Shown: positions 16,893 to 24,645 of the stretch, piece after piece | How positions within the stretch are numbered: position 1 is the stretch's first letter | Layout of the letters: each line of letters opens with the position of its first letter | Assembly: GCA_020639095.1 (NCBI GenBank) | Contig: JACKHH010000009.1 | Location: 1 to 64,000, forward strand | DNA length: 64,000 nucleotides | Direction of reading: 5' to 3' | Source of the DNA: Phycisphaerales bacterium | GTDB taxonomy: Bacteria; Planctomycetota; Phycisphaerae; UBA1845 | The notes under the pieces: model-generated | Seen by the model: only the letters and a program-made list of their open reading frames with translations | Told to the model about the DNA's origin: nothing | Databases searched by the model: none | Translations under genes and position numbers: made by a program

Positions 16893-17404
16893 GAGCCTCT
16901 CCCCCGCATACATGATGCCGCAGACAAGCCGCGGGCTGAGCCCGCATCGTCTGCACGTGTTCAAATCTTGGTCACCGCACCCCACTCTGGCCAGACCGGG
17001 CCTTGGCCGATTCTAGGCCGCAGAGCGCAACGCTTTCAACGGCCGGGATATTGCCACAACCGACCGAATCAATCCAGCCACCGCGTGTCGCGTCCAGCCC
17101 GCGGGCAATTATCGGCGTGGCTCAGACGTCGGGGTTGATCGTTGGAGGGGCGCAGGAAGCGCCCCCGCTGCGGCCAGGGTCAGGGGGAAAGGAGTGTGGT
17201 GGTCAAGCCGCAGCGAGGTCGCTCCTCATTGTCGTCTCGGGGCGATGAGACGGCAGGGCCGGCGCATGTGAGCGCCGAAAAGGAGGAGGTAAGAAGCCAA
17301 ATTGTCTTGTGCGATGGGGCCCGCAGTACTGCCAGTCGCCTCGCTGTCCTGCGATCCTTCGCAGGGGTCTCCATCCCGGAGGCGGCTCTTGCGAGCCTCA
17401 TCGA
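16893..17404. other. Intergenic interval without a convincing gene
   Basis: About 510 bp between the divergent lipoprotein and BlaI genes. Short frames exist on both strands but none shows a domain, a start signal or consistent codon use. A GC-rich hairpin GGGGCGC/GCGCCCC lies at 17147-17165 without a following T-run. Confidence 0.5.
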
Positions 17405-17432
17405 CTACTAACCATACTATGTGGCTTAGTAG
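17405..17432. promoter_or_regulatory. Putative BlaI operator, distal dyad
   Basis: 28-bp dyad with arms CTACTAA / TTAGTAG around a CATACTATG core. It shares the 11-mer TACTAACCATA with the complement of the proximal dyad at 17517-17533. Placement ~130 bp upstream of the repressor start suggests a second binding site of the BlaI-type repressor. Confidence 0.55.
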
Positions 17433-17493
17433 ACAAGTCAAGCGGGCGGTTAAGAATTCATGATTTTCTAGGGCGTCCCCGACCAGCCCAACC

Positions 17494-17533
17494 TTGAATT
17501 GCCCGTACCTGACCGATACTATTATGGTTAGTA
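17494..17533 (+). promoter_or_regulatory. BlaI promoter with overlapping operator dyad
   Basis: Candidate promoter: -35 TTGAAT (17494-17499), 17-bp spacer, -10 TACTAT (17517-17522). A dyad TACTA-TTATGGT-TAGTA (17517-17533) covers the -10 element, so repressor binding there would block the promoter. This is the expected arrangement for an autoregulated BlaI/MecI repressor gene. Confidence 0.55.
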
Positions 17534-17559
17534 ACCCATATTCACAGGAGCGAACCACA

Positions 17560-17979
17560 GTGCGAAAACTACCTCGATCATTGACTCCCCTGGAGGCCAT
17601 GATCATGGACGTGGTCTGGGACCGGGGTGAAGTCACCGTACGACATGTGCAGGATGCGCTCAAACCAGAACGGGAGTTGGCCTACACTTCCGTCCTAACT
17701 ATGATGCAAGTGCTTGAGCGCAAGGGTTTTGTCGGCGCACGCAGGGAAGGCCGCGCCAATGTTTACGAGGCCACCGTCAGCCGCGACCGCTTCGGCGTGC
17801 GCAGCGCCATGGAGGTGGTGAACTCGTTCTTTGCAGGCTCCGTCCCGGCGATGCTCTCGCATTTCGTCGATACGGACAACCTGTCGGAAAAAGACCTGCG
17901 GCGATTGCAGGCTTTGGTGGAAAGCGAGGTCGCGCGGCGCAACGGAGACAATCCGACTGCGCCCGGTGCTGTTAAATGA
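17560..17979 (+). CDS. BlaI/MecI/CopY family transcriptional repressor
   Basis: A 139-residue winged-helix repressor. LTPLEAMIMDVVWDRGEVTVRHVQDAL is the classic BlaI N-terminal helix-turn-helix; recognition helix AYTSVLTMMQVLERKGFV and wing REGRANVYEATVSR follow. The C-terminal dimerisation helices include VNSFFAGSVPAMLSHFVD and LSEKDLRRLQALVES. The family is released from DNA when the partner M56 protease (encoded 102 bp downstream) triggers cleavage. GTG 17560 is preferred to the upstream ATG 17524 because CAGGAG lies about 10 bases before it and the earlier start overlaps the operator. What signal is sensed is unknown. Confidence 0.9.
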   Translation: MRKLPRSLTPLEAMIMDVVWDRGEVTVRHVQDALKPERELAYTSVLTMMQVLERKGFVGARREGRANVYEATVSRDRFGVRSAMEVVNSFFAGSVPAMLSHFVDTDNLSEKDLRRLQALVESEVARRNGDNPTAPGAVK

Positions 17980-18081
17980 TCGACAGTCGTTGACGGATTG
18001 ACTGTTGTAGACTGAGCAACGCACCATCGCGCGCTGCCCGCTTAGGCTTACGCGGACGAATCGAAAAACCCAAGGGACGCC

Positions 18082-19536
18082 ATGAGCGACGGAGCCGTGA
18101 CCTTTCTGGTCTCACGTCTGACGGTCGCCACGTTGGAATTCCTCATCGTGGGATTCCTGGTGGCTGGCCTGCTCAAGGTCTTTCCAAACATTTCGCCAAG
18201 ATGGCGCCGGCGCATCTGGTTCCTGGCGCTGTGCAAACCTTTCGTCACCATCTGCACTGGTTTTCTCAACGGTATTGTTCCGATCGCACCAGCGATCAGC
18301 GGCTCGCTGCTAGGCGACCTCATGTTCCCGGGCAGCGGCGATACCAATGTGCTTGTCGAAGGCGGAAAGACCATCGCCTTCCTGCAGGTGATCGCCTACG
18401 CCTGGATCGTGATCACGTCGTGCCTGCTGCTGCGTGTGTGCTTCCGCGCGGTGAAGATCCGCCAGGTCGTCGACGACCACATGACCAAGGGTTACCTGCT
18501 CAAGCCGACGACATTGAAGCGACTTGACCCGACGCTGGTGATTCCGCCCAGCGCCCGCATCATCATCACGCCGGAAGACGACGGCCCCGCCACCATGGGC
18601 GTGTTTCAGCCGGCAATCGTGATTCCTGAGTCGCTCTTGCCATGGATCGTACACCATCGCGATCCGTCGCCGATCGAGCGCGCCCGGTTCTGCCAGGTGC
18701 TGCGTCATGAGCTGGCACACGTCGCCAACCGCGACGATCTGCTCACGCTCATGACCATGATCATGCTCAGCTTTTTCTGGTTCCATCCGGTCGCGCACTG
18801 GGCGTATCGCCGCGTGCGGATGAACAACGAACTGTGCTGCGATGATGACGTGGTCGGCAGCGGTGTTCAGCCGGCGGACTATGTCGACACCTTGATGAGC
18901 ATCGTCGCGGGCAGCTTCTCGCGCCGCGGGTTCTCGATGCACATCTTGGGCGACAGCTCGCCTGCGGGCGTGCTGCGCAAGCGTTTGCATCACATCTTGG
19001 GCAGTGGCAGCAATACCGGCGGCAAGCCGATCTTCGCGTATGTCACGGTGCTGATCATCCTGGCAACGATGCCGCGGTTCCTGGGCTATGGTCGTCTCGT
19101 TGAGGTGCTGATGAAGTCGGGCGAGACCCGAATCATGACGCGTGCCGAGTTCGCGCAGGTCAATCCGTTCACGATCGATCGCGTGATCACGCCAGGCGTG
19201 GTCGACGATTCGTGGTACATCGACGCGACGGTGCCGTCGCTGGATGGCGCGACGATGCTCGCGTCCGGCGAGGCTGCCATTGACGCAGCCAACGGTTCGT
19301 TCGTCACTCCGGAAGTGCCCGCGGTGGACGACCCGGCTGTCACTCCGCTGCTACCGTCCACCGACGACGCAGTCGCGTTGGCAAACACGAAAGAGGATGT
19401 CGGCGAGGACGAGGTGGACGCCCCGGTCTCCACGACGCCGAAGCGGACGAAGTCGCGCGGCCCCTCCTGGCCGAGTCGCGTGGGCACGTCTGACCCGTCG
19501 GCACCGATTCTGCCGCCGCCCAGCGATCGCCGCTGA
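18082..19536 (+). CDS. M56 family (BlaR1/MecR1-type) membrane metalloprotease
   Basis: A 484-residue membrane protease partner of the BlaI repressor. Hydrophobic helices lie at about residues 15-33, 45-63 and 100-118. The zinc site H209-E-L-A-H213 lies in RHELAHVANRDDL, followed by the family block FWFHPVAHWAYRRVRMNNELCCDDDVV. After a last membrane segment near residue 315 the protein ends with a ~150-residue Ala/Asp/Pro-rich tail. It has no penicillin-binding sensor domain like the one at the end of true BlaR1, so beta-lactam sensing is not supported. It probably senses another envelope signal and relieves BlaI repression. Confidence 0.88.
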   Translation: MSDGAVTFLVSRLTVATLEFLIVGFLVAGLLKVFPNISPRWRRRIWFLALCKPFVTICTGFLNGIVPIAPAISGSLLGDLMFPGSGDTNVLVEGGKTIAFLQVIAYAWIVITSCLLLRVCFRAVKIRQVVDDHMTKGYLLKPTTLKRLDPTLVIPPSARIIITPEDDGPATMGVFQPAIVIPESLLPWIVHHRDPSPIERARFCQVLRHELAHVANRDDLLTLMTMIMLSFFWFHPVAHWAYRRVRMNNELCCDDDVVGSGVQPADYVDTLMSIVAGSFSRRGFSMHILGDSSPAGVLRKRLHHILGSGSNTGGKPIFAYVTVLIILATMPRFLGYGRLVEVLMKSGETRIMTRAEFAQVNPFTIDRVITPGVVDDSWYIDATVPSLDGATMLASGEAAIDAANGSFVTPEVPAVDDPAVTPLLPSTDDAVALANTKEDVGEDEVDAPVSTTPKRTKSRGPSWPSRVGTSDPSAPILPPPSDRR

Positions 19537-19662
19537 TTCCCACCCAAACCGGCTGAGCTGCCCCCCCAAAAAGTTCCCCCACTTTTTCTGCGCATTCATC
19601 TAGGGGCCGATAATCGCACGGCTGCCGCAGTGCGCCCGCGACCCGGCGCAACCCGCCACCGC

Positions 19663-19690
19663 TTGACTTTATCATAGTAAAGCATAGACT
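19663..19690 (+). promoter_or_regulatory. Promoter with internal dyad upstream of YerC/his genes
   Basis: -35 TTGACT (19663-19668), 16-bp spacer, -10 TAGACT (19685-19690), 16 bp before the YerC start codon. The palindrome CTTTATCATAGTAAAG (19667-19682) fills the spacer, and AGTAAAGC is repeated at 19698-19705. The dyad position is that of a repressor operator; autoregulation by the TrpR-like product is inference. Confidence 0.5.
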
Positions 19691-19706
19691 GTACCAAAGT
19701 AAAGCG

Positions 19707-20036
19707 ATGGCCGATGCTCAACAGAAGACCATGACCACGAAACCCGCACAACGCGACACCCTCGACGAACTCCTGCGCATCGTCGTCAACCTCCGCCACG
19801 TCGGCGAAGCCCGTCGCTTCTTCCGCGACCTGCTCACCGACGACGAACTCGAAATGATCAGCCGGCGCTGGCAGGTCGCGACCATGCTCGCCGACGGGCT
19901 GCCCTATCGCGAGATCGAGGAACGCACGGGCATGAGTTCGCGCACCGTCGCGCGCATCGCACGCTGGTACAAGACGGGCCCGGGTGGCTATCGCCTGGCC
20001 GTAGCCCGCAAGAAACAACGCGGCAGCCACGGATAA
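19707..20036 (+). CDS. YerC/YecD family TrpR-related regulator
   Basis: A 109-residue all-helical protein of the YerC/YecD branch of the Trp-repressor superfamily. The core LLRIVVNLRHVGEARRFFRDLLTDDELEMISRRWQV and the helix-turn-helix PYREIEERTGMSSRTVARI match that family. The C-terminus is basic. In several bacteria yerC-type genes sit next to histidine genes, and here it is the first gene before hisG (146 bp), behind a promoter containing a palindrome. The ligand is not known; control by histidine or an intermediate is a reasonable but untested idea. Confidence 0.85.
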   Translation: MADAQQKTMTTKPAQRDTLDELLRIVVNLRHVGEARRFFRDLLTDDELEMISRRWQVATMLADGLPYREIEERTGMSSRTVARIARWYKTGPGGYRLAVARKKQRGSHG

Positions 20037-20056
20037 GTAGACACCGCACATGCAGC

Positions 20057-20083
20057 ATTGTGGTGCAGGCTTCCAGCCTGCAT
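20057..20083 (+). repeat. Repeat family A copy
   Basis: ATTGTGG followed by core TGCAGGCTTCCAGCCTGCA, 21 bp after the YerC stop. The loop differs (TTCCA instead of ATCTT) while the stem is kept, which points to selection for the hairpin. Confidence 0.85.
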
Positions 20084-20110
20084 AAGCATAAACAGGAAAC
20101 GCGAAGTGAC

Positions 20111-20136
20111 ATTGTGGTGCGGGCTTCCAGCCTGCA
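20111..20136 (+). repeat. Repeat family A copy
   Basis: Second copy in the YerC-hisG interval, TGCGGGCTTCCAGCCTGCA. It could fold into a hairpin within a YerC-his transcript. Confidence 0.85.
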
Positions 20137-20181
20137 CTGAAGAGATCGAACGCCACAGGAAACTCGAAGCGGAAACAAGAC

Positions 20182-21045
20182 ATGGCTGATACACCCATCA
20201 AACTCACTCTGCCCAAGGGCCGACAACAGGGCGAAGTGCTCGACCTGCTCGCGGAAGCGGGTCTGCGCATTCGCGCCGGTGCCCAGGAATATCGCCCCAC
20301 GTGCAGCGACGCGCGCTTCGAGGTCAAGCTCCTCAAAGCCGCCAACATTCCCAAGCTCGTCGAGTACGGCGCGCACGACGTGGGCATCACCGGTCGCGAC
20401 TGGATTGAGGAAACCAGTGCCGACGTCGTCGAACTGCTCGACACCGGCTTGCTGCCCGTGCGCGTGGTGTCGGCTGCCCCCATCGGCAGCAATCCGTTCA
20501 CCAAACCCGGCAACGGCCCGTTGATCGTCGCGTCGGAATACGAGAACCTCACGCGCCGCTACATGGAAGGGAAAAACCAACCGTTCCGCTACGTCCGCAC
20601 CTACGGCGCGACCGAAGTCTTCCCCCCGGAGGACGCCGACCTCATCGTCGACAACACCGCCAGCGGCGCGACGCTTCGTTCAAATGGTCTGGCGATTCTC
20701 GATGAGATTCTGCCATCCAGTAGCCGAGTCGTCGCCAACCGCGCCACGCTCGATGATCCCGCACGCCGCGACGCAATCGAGGAACTCGTGTTGCTCGTGG
20801 CCAGCGTGCTCGATGGTCGCAAACGCGTGCTGCTCGACATGAATGTGACGGCTGACCGTTTGGAAGCGGTCATCGACCTGCTGCCCGCGATGAAGTCGCC
20901 GACGATTCAACCGCTCTACAAGGATCGCGGGTACGCCGTGCGCGTCGCGGTCCTGCGCAACGAAGTGCACCGCATCCTGCCCGCGATCCGAAAAGCCGGC
21001 GCCACCGACATCCTGCAAACTTCAATCCAGAAGGTGATCGCATGA
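20182..21045 (+). CDS. hisG: ATP phosphoribosyltransferase (HisG, long form)
   Basis: A 287-residue enzyme for the first committed step of histidine synthesis (ATP + PRPP to PR-ATP). N-terminal LTLPKGRQQGEVLDLL, GAHDVGITGRDWIEE and the PRPP-loop region DLIVDNTASGATLRSNGL are visible. The C-terminal ~75 residues (LLDMNVTADRLEAVIDLLPAMKSPTI...) are the ACT-like domain of long HisG, the histidine-feedback domain, so no HisZ partner is needed. It overlaps hisD by 4 bp (ATGA), the first of several such overlaps in this operon. Confidence 0.95.
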   Translation: MADTPIKLTLPKGRQQGEVLDLLAEAGLRIRAGAQEYRPTCSDARFEVKLLKAANIPKLVEYGAHDVGITGRDWIEETSADVVELLDTGLLPVRVVSAAPIGSNPFTKPGNGPLIVASEYENLTRRYMEGKNQPFRYVRTYGATEVFPPEDADLIVDNTASGATLRSNGLAILDEILPSSSRVVANRATLDDPARRDAIEELVLLVASVLDGRKRVLLDMNVTADRLEAVIDLLPAMKSPTIQPLYKDRGYAVRVAVLRNEVHRILPAIRKAGATDILQTSIQKVIA

Positions 21046-22349
21046 GTGAAGCTGTTCGCATTTTGACGACGACAGCAAATGCCGACCCGCTGCTGCCCGA
21101 AGGGATTCGCCGCGTACAGGTCTCCGCGCGTGAGGCAGAATCGGCTGCGCGCGATATTATCGAAGGTGTCCGCGCGCGCGGCGACGAAGCGCTGATCGAG
21201 TTCACGCGTCGCTACGACGGCGCGGACATCACGTCGCTGGGCATTCGCGTATCGCCCGAAGAATTCGACGCCGCCGATGCGCAGATCGATGCGTCCGTGC
21301 GTGAAGCACTCGCCCACGCCATTCGCAACATCCGCACGTTTCACGAATCACAGATGCCCGGTGACCTCGCGATGGTTGAGGTCGAACACGGCGTGTGGTG
21401 TGGCGACCGCTTTACCCCGCTCGACTCGGTCTGCCTCTACGTTCCCCGCGGACGCGGCGCGTTCGCATCGGTCATGTGCATGCTCGGCGCACCAGCGGTC
21501 ATCGCCGGCGTACCGCGCGTTGCGGTCTGCACACCGCCGGGACCCGACGGCAGCATCGACGCCGCCACTCTCGTCGCGGCGCGCATGTTGGGCATCGACG
21601 AAATCTATCGCATCGGCGGAGCGCAGGCGGTCGCAGCCATCGCATTCGGCACGCAAAGTGTTCCTGCGTGCGCGAAGATCGTCGGCCCCGGGAACGTTTA
21701 CGTATCTGCCGCTCGCGCGTTGCTTGCCGACGTCCTCGATCCCGGCGCACCGGCTGGCCCCAGCGAATCGGCGATCCTCTGCGACGCGACGGCTGACCCG
21801 CGCAACGCGGCATGGAACCTGCTCATCGAAGCGGAACACGGCGAAAACTCCTGCGCGATCCTCGTGGTACATGATCGCGCGTACGCCGATCGCGTCGTCG
21901 CAGAGGTCGCGACCGCCCTGCCGAAACTCACCGAACAGCGGCAAACCTACGCCAACGAAGTGCTCGCGCGCAACGGCGGAATCATCCTCACCGACGCGCT
22001 CGAAACATCCATCGCCGTGGTCAACGCGTTCGCCCCGGAGCATCTCGCAATCATGTGCCGTGAACCGTGGGACGTGCTCGGCGCGATCCGCAACGCCGGC
22101 GAAGTGCTCATTGGCGATTACCCCATCATCAGCCTGGGCAACTACGCCATGGGCGTGAACGCGATCCTGCCCACCGGGGGAGCCGCACGCACCCGTTCAT
22201 GCGTCAGTGTTGATGATTTCTTAAAACGTTCGAGCGTGGGCTACGTCACACGCCGCGGGTATGATGCGCTGGCGCCGGTCGTGTCGACGATGAGTCGCGA
22301 CGAGGGCTTCTCAGCCCACCACCTGGCGGTTGAAAACTGGACCAAGTAG
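21042..22349 (+). CDS. hisD: Histidinol dehydrogenase (HisD)
   Basis: A 435-residue zinc- and NAD-dependent enzyme for the last two steps of the pathway, histidinol to histidine. Hallmarks: LDSVCLYVPRGRGAFASVMCM, IYRIGGAQAVAAIAFGT, KIVGPGNVYVSAAR, PAGPSESAILCD, the Glu-His pair in FAPEHLAIM that performs acid-base catalysis, and the terminal PTGGAARTRSCVSVDDFLKR. Length is normal for the family. Translation is coupled to hisG through the ATGA overlap. Confidence 0.95.
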   Translation: MSEAVRILTTTANADPLLPEGIRRVQVSAREAESAARDIIEGVRARGDEALIEFTRRYDGADITSLGIRVSPEEFDAADAQIDASVREALAHAIRNIRTFHESQMPGDLAMVEVEHGVWCGDRFTPLDSVCLYVPRGRGAFASVMCMLGAPAVIAGVPRVAVCTPPGPDGSIDAATLVAARMLGIDEIYRIGGAQAVAAIAFGTQSVPACAKIVGPGNVYVSAARALLADVLDPGAPAGPSESAILCDATADPRNAAWNLLIEAEHGENSCAILVVHDRAYADRVVAEVATALPKLTEQRQTYANEVLARNGGIILTDALETSIAVVNAFAPEHLAIMCREPWDVLGAIRNAGEVLIGDYPIISLGNYAMGVNAILPTGGAARTRSCVSVDDFLKRSSVGYVTRRGYDALAPVVSTMSRDEGFSAHHLAVENWTK

Positions 22350-22385
22350 ACGCGGATTCGCCGCCGTTCACGATAAGGAGACGTC

Positions 22386-23063
22386 ATGGCGTCCGAGACA
22401 TTCACCGCACTTAGCGTTCGCCGCAAGACGACGGAGACGGACTTCGCAATCGAAGTCGCGCCGCGCGCCGCGGGGGCTGCGCTGTTGGCTTTACCCAACA
22501 AGCTGCTGGCCCACTTCGTCGACCACTTTACGCGTGGCGCGGGCTGGCAGGTATCGGTTTCGCAGACCGACTGGCCGCGATCGTGGGAATTCGACCACGT
22601 GCTCTGCGAGGACTTCGGCCAGTTGCTCGGCAAGGCAGCGGCTGCCATCGCGGAAGAACGTGCTGCCGCGGTCGGCATCAAGGGCCGCGCGACGGCGGAA
22701 AGCGCCATGGACGATGCCGCGAGCACCGTCAGCGTCGCCTTCGAGTCGCGGCCTCGGTGCACCTGGGCGGTTCCGCGACGCGCCGATCTCGACGGATTCG
22801 TCGACAGTTGGTACGCGGGCGACACCGTCGGCGTATGCTACGGCACGAACATCAAGCAGTTCCTCGACGGTTTCGCGTATGGCGGCGGCGTGACACTGGC
22901 CGTCGACGTACGTAATTCGGGAAATCTCCATCACGTGTACGAAACGATCTTCCGCAATCTCGGTGACGCGATCGGTATCGCACTGGGGACAGCCGTGCGT
23001 TTGCCCGGCGACGGCAGCGGACTCGCGGGCACACCCGTGTACGAGGTGAAACGACGCTCATGA
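22386..23063 (+). CDS. hisB: Divergent imidazoleglycerol-phosphate dehydratase (HisB-like)
   Basis: A 225-residue homologue of HisB, the enzyme that dehydrates IGP to imidazole-acetol phosphate using two Mn ions. The overall pattern is recognisable: RRKTTETDFAIEV, LLAHFVDHF (for FFDHML), WEFDHVLCEDFGQLLG (for DDHHTVEDTGLALG) and NLHHVYETIFRNLGDAIG (for NDHHxxExxFKAxxxAL). Compared with the canonical sequence, the second His of DHHT is Val, and the helix normally containing EHFFRSL reads KQFLDGF, so its His is missing. About two metal ligands therefore seem changed. The position between hisD and the HAD gene supports a histidine role, but altered metal binding or chemistry is possible. It overlaps the next gene by 4 bp. 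Confidence 0.75.
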   Translation: MASETFTALSVRRKTTETDFAIEVAPRAAGAALLALPNKLLAHFVDHFTRGAGWQVSVSQTDWPRSWEFDHVLCEDFGQLLGKAAAAIAEERAAAVGIKGRATAESAMDDAASTVSVAFESRPRCTWAVPRRADLDGFVDSWYAGDTVGVCYGTNIKQFLDGFAYGGGVTLAVDVRNSGNLHHVYETIFRNLGDAIGIALGTAVRLPGDGSGLAGTPVYEVKRRS

Positions 23064-24061
23064 CGAAGATTCATCCCGACAGTCTGATCGCCCTCGACGC
23101 TGACGGCGTGTTCATGAACGAGATGACGTACTGGCGCACCGCCCTGGCGGCGGCCTTTCACTACTCGGACATCGAGATCGCGGACGCGTCGCGCTGGCAG
23201 CAGCTCGACGACGCGTGCCTGCACCAGCAGCGCCTCCAGTTCATCACCAAGAGTCGCGGCTGCAATTCAAACTGGGACCTCGCTGCCGTGATCGCACTGG
23301 TGCTCAGCGATGCCGATACGAAAGAGCGCGTGCGTGCCGCCCTCGCAGCCAATGACGACGCAGCCGTTGCATCTACTCTCGCGACGGCGATGGAAGCCCG
23401 TTGGTCCGATCCGGACGCGGGGGCTGCACCGGTATCGGGCTTCGGCATTGATCGCAGCGGAAAGCTCTTCACCGAAGTGCGCGATCGCTTCCAGGACGTG
23501 CTCTACGAACGCTGCGGGATTACTTGGTCATTTCCGCGACACGAACTGATCCCACCAGCCGATGCCACGCGCGGTGCGCTCGCGCGCATGCGCGACGCCG
23601 GCAAGACCATCACCGTGTGTACCTCGCGCCAGCGCGACGAAACCGAAACGCCCATCCGCCGGCTTGAACTTGCGGAATACTTCGATTGCGCACGGATGAT
23701 GACGCTCTCCGAAGCGCATCAGGCACAGCGAGAAACCGGCGTATCACCGCTGGGAAAACCGCACTGGTTCCCGCTGGCTGCCATCGCCTTGGGCTACGAT
23801 CGCGCGGTGCGGGCCGTACGCGATAATGCGGCGACGCTACCCGCCGACGGTACGCCGATTCTGTTCATGGGTGATGCACCTGCCGATTTCGAAACTGCTC
23901 GAGGCTGCCATGCCCGCGGATTGCCCGTTGCGTACATCCACATCGATTCCGGCATTACGCGGCGGGAAACGCTCGACGCGATTGCCAAGGATGATGTCAC
24001 CGTCGCGGTTGTCGATACGCTCGCACAGGCTGCTGACATCGTTCTGGGGGCAACCCCATGA
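23060..24061 (+). CDS. HAD-superfamily phosphatase in his operon (candidate histidinol-phosphatase)
   Basis: A 333-residue HAD hydrolase. Motif I is ALDADGVFMNE (nucleophile Asp plus acid/base Asp two residues on), motif II the Thr/Ser of TVCTSRQR, motif III the Lys of LGKPHW, and motif IV FMGDAPADFETA. The long segment between motif I and residue ~170 is a helical cap. It overlaps both the HisB-like and hisH genes by 4 bp, so it is translationally locked into the his operon. No hisN or PHP-type histidinol-phosphatase is in the operon, so dephosphorylation of histidinol phosphate is the best inference. The known HAD histidinol-phosphatase (N-terminal half of bifunctional HisB) is only ~165 residues, so this is a different subfamily. 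Confidence 0.75.
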   Translation: MTKIHPDSLIALDADGVFMNEMTYWRTALAAAFHYSDIEIADASRWQQLDDACLHQQRLQFITKSRGCNSNWDLAAVIALVLSDADTKERVRAALAANDDAAVASTLATAMEARWSDPDAGAAPVSGFGIDRSGKLFTEVRDRFQDVLYERCGITWSFPRHELIPPADATRGALARMRDAGKTITVCTSRQRDETETPIRRLELAEYFDCARMMTLSEAHQAQRETGVSPLGKPHWFPLAAIALGYDRAVRAVRDNAATLPADGTPILFMGDAPADFETARGCHARGLPVAYIHIDSGITRRETLDAIAKDDVTVAVVDTLAQAADIVLGATP

Positions 24062-24645
24062 TCGGGATCATCGACTACGGTGCCGGAAACCTCCGCAGCG
24101 TGAGCAACGCGCTCGACGCACTCGGCGTCACGTGGCAACACGTGCGCGAACCCGCCGCCCTGTCTGACTGTACGCGAATCATCCTGCCCGGCGTGGGCCA
24201 CTTCGCGTCCGCCGTCGAAAAGCTCGCGGAGATCAACATGATGGATGCGCTCCGCGCGGTCGACAAACCACTGCTGGGCGTGTGTCTCGGCGCGCAACTG
24301 TTGTTCGATACCAGCGACGAAGCTCCGGGCGTATCCGGTTTGGGCTTGATACCCGGCAACGTGGCCCTGCTCACGACGCGCACGGTTCCGCACATGGGCT
24401 GGAACCAAGTAACGCCCCGCGGCAACAACCGACTCTTTGACAGTGCCACGCCGCGGCACTTCTATTTCGCACACAGCTACGTCTGCGAACCGGCGGACAA
24501 CGCGGACATAGCAGCCGATGTCACGCACGAGGGCGCTACGTTTTGCGTCGCGGTGCAATGCGGAAATGTTTGCGGTGTGCAGTTTCACCCGGAAAAAAGT
24601 GCGTCTGCCGGCATGGATCTTCTGCGGAGGTTCGCGACATGTTGA
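24058..24645 (+). CDS. hisH: Imidazole glycerol phosphate synthase, glutaminase subunit (HisH)
   Basis: A 195-residue class I glutamine amidotransferase that releases ammonia for HisF. It has MIGIIDYGAGNLRSV, the oxyanion region LPGVGHFASAV, nucleophile Cys in LLGVCLGAQLLF and the His-Glu of VQFHPEKS completing the triad. YFAHSYVC is the family strand facing HisF. It overlaps the HAD gene by 4 bp and hisF by 7 bp, consistent with stoichiometric production of the HisH-HisF complex. Confidence 0.95.
   Translation: MIGIIDYGAGNLRSVSNALDALGVTWQHVREPAALSDCTRIILPGVGHFASAVEKLAEINMMDALRAVDKPLLGVCLGAQLLFDTSDEAPGVSGLGLIPGNVALLTTRTVPHMGWNQVTPRGNNRLFDSATPRHFYFAHSYVCEPADNADIAADVTHEGATFCVAVQCGNVCGVQFHPEKSASAGMDLLRRFATC

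Noticed and set aside
16960..16990. tRNA 3' end (GTTCAAATC-like segment)
   Set aside because: No acceptor stem, D-arm or anticodon arm can be formed around it. No tRNA was found anywhere in the window.
18082..19536. Beta-lactam sensor/transducer BlaR1
   Set aside because: The penicillin-binding sensor domain with its SxxK active site is absent; only the M56 protease part is supported.
11557..20136. CRISPR array made of the family A repeats
   Set aside because: Copies are palindromic, irregularly spaced, in both orientations, and one lies within a gene; no cas genes.
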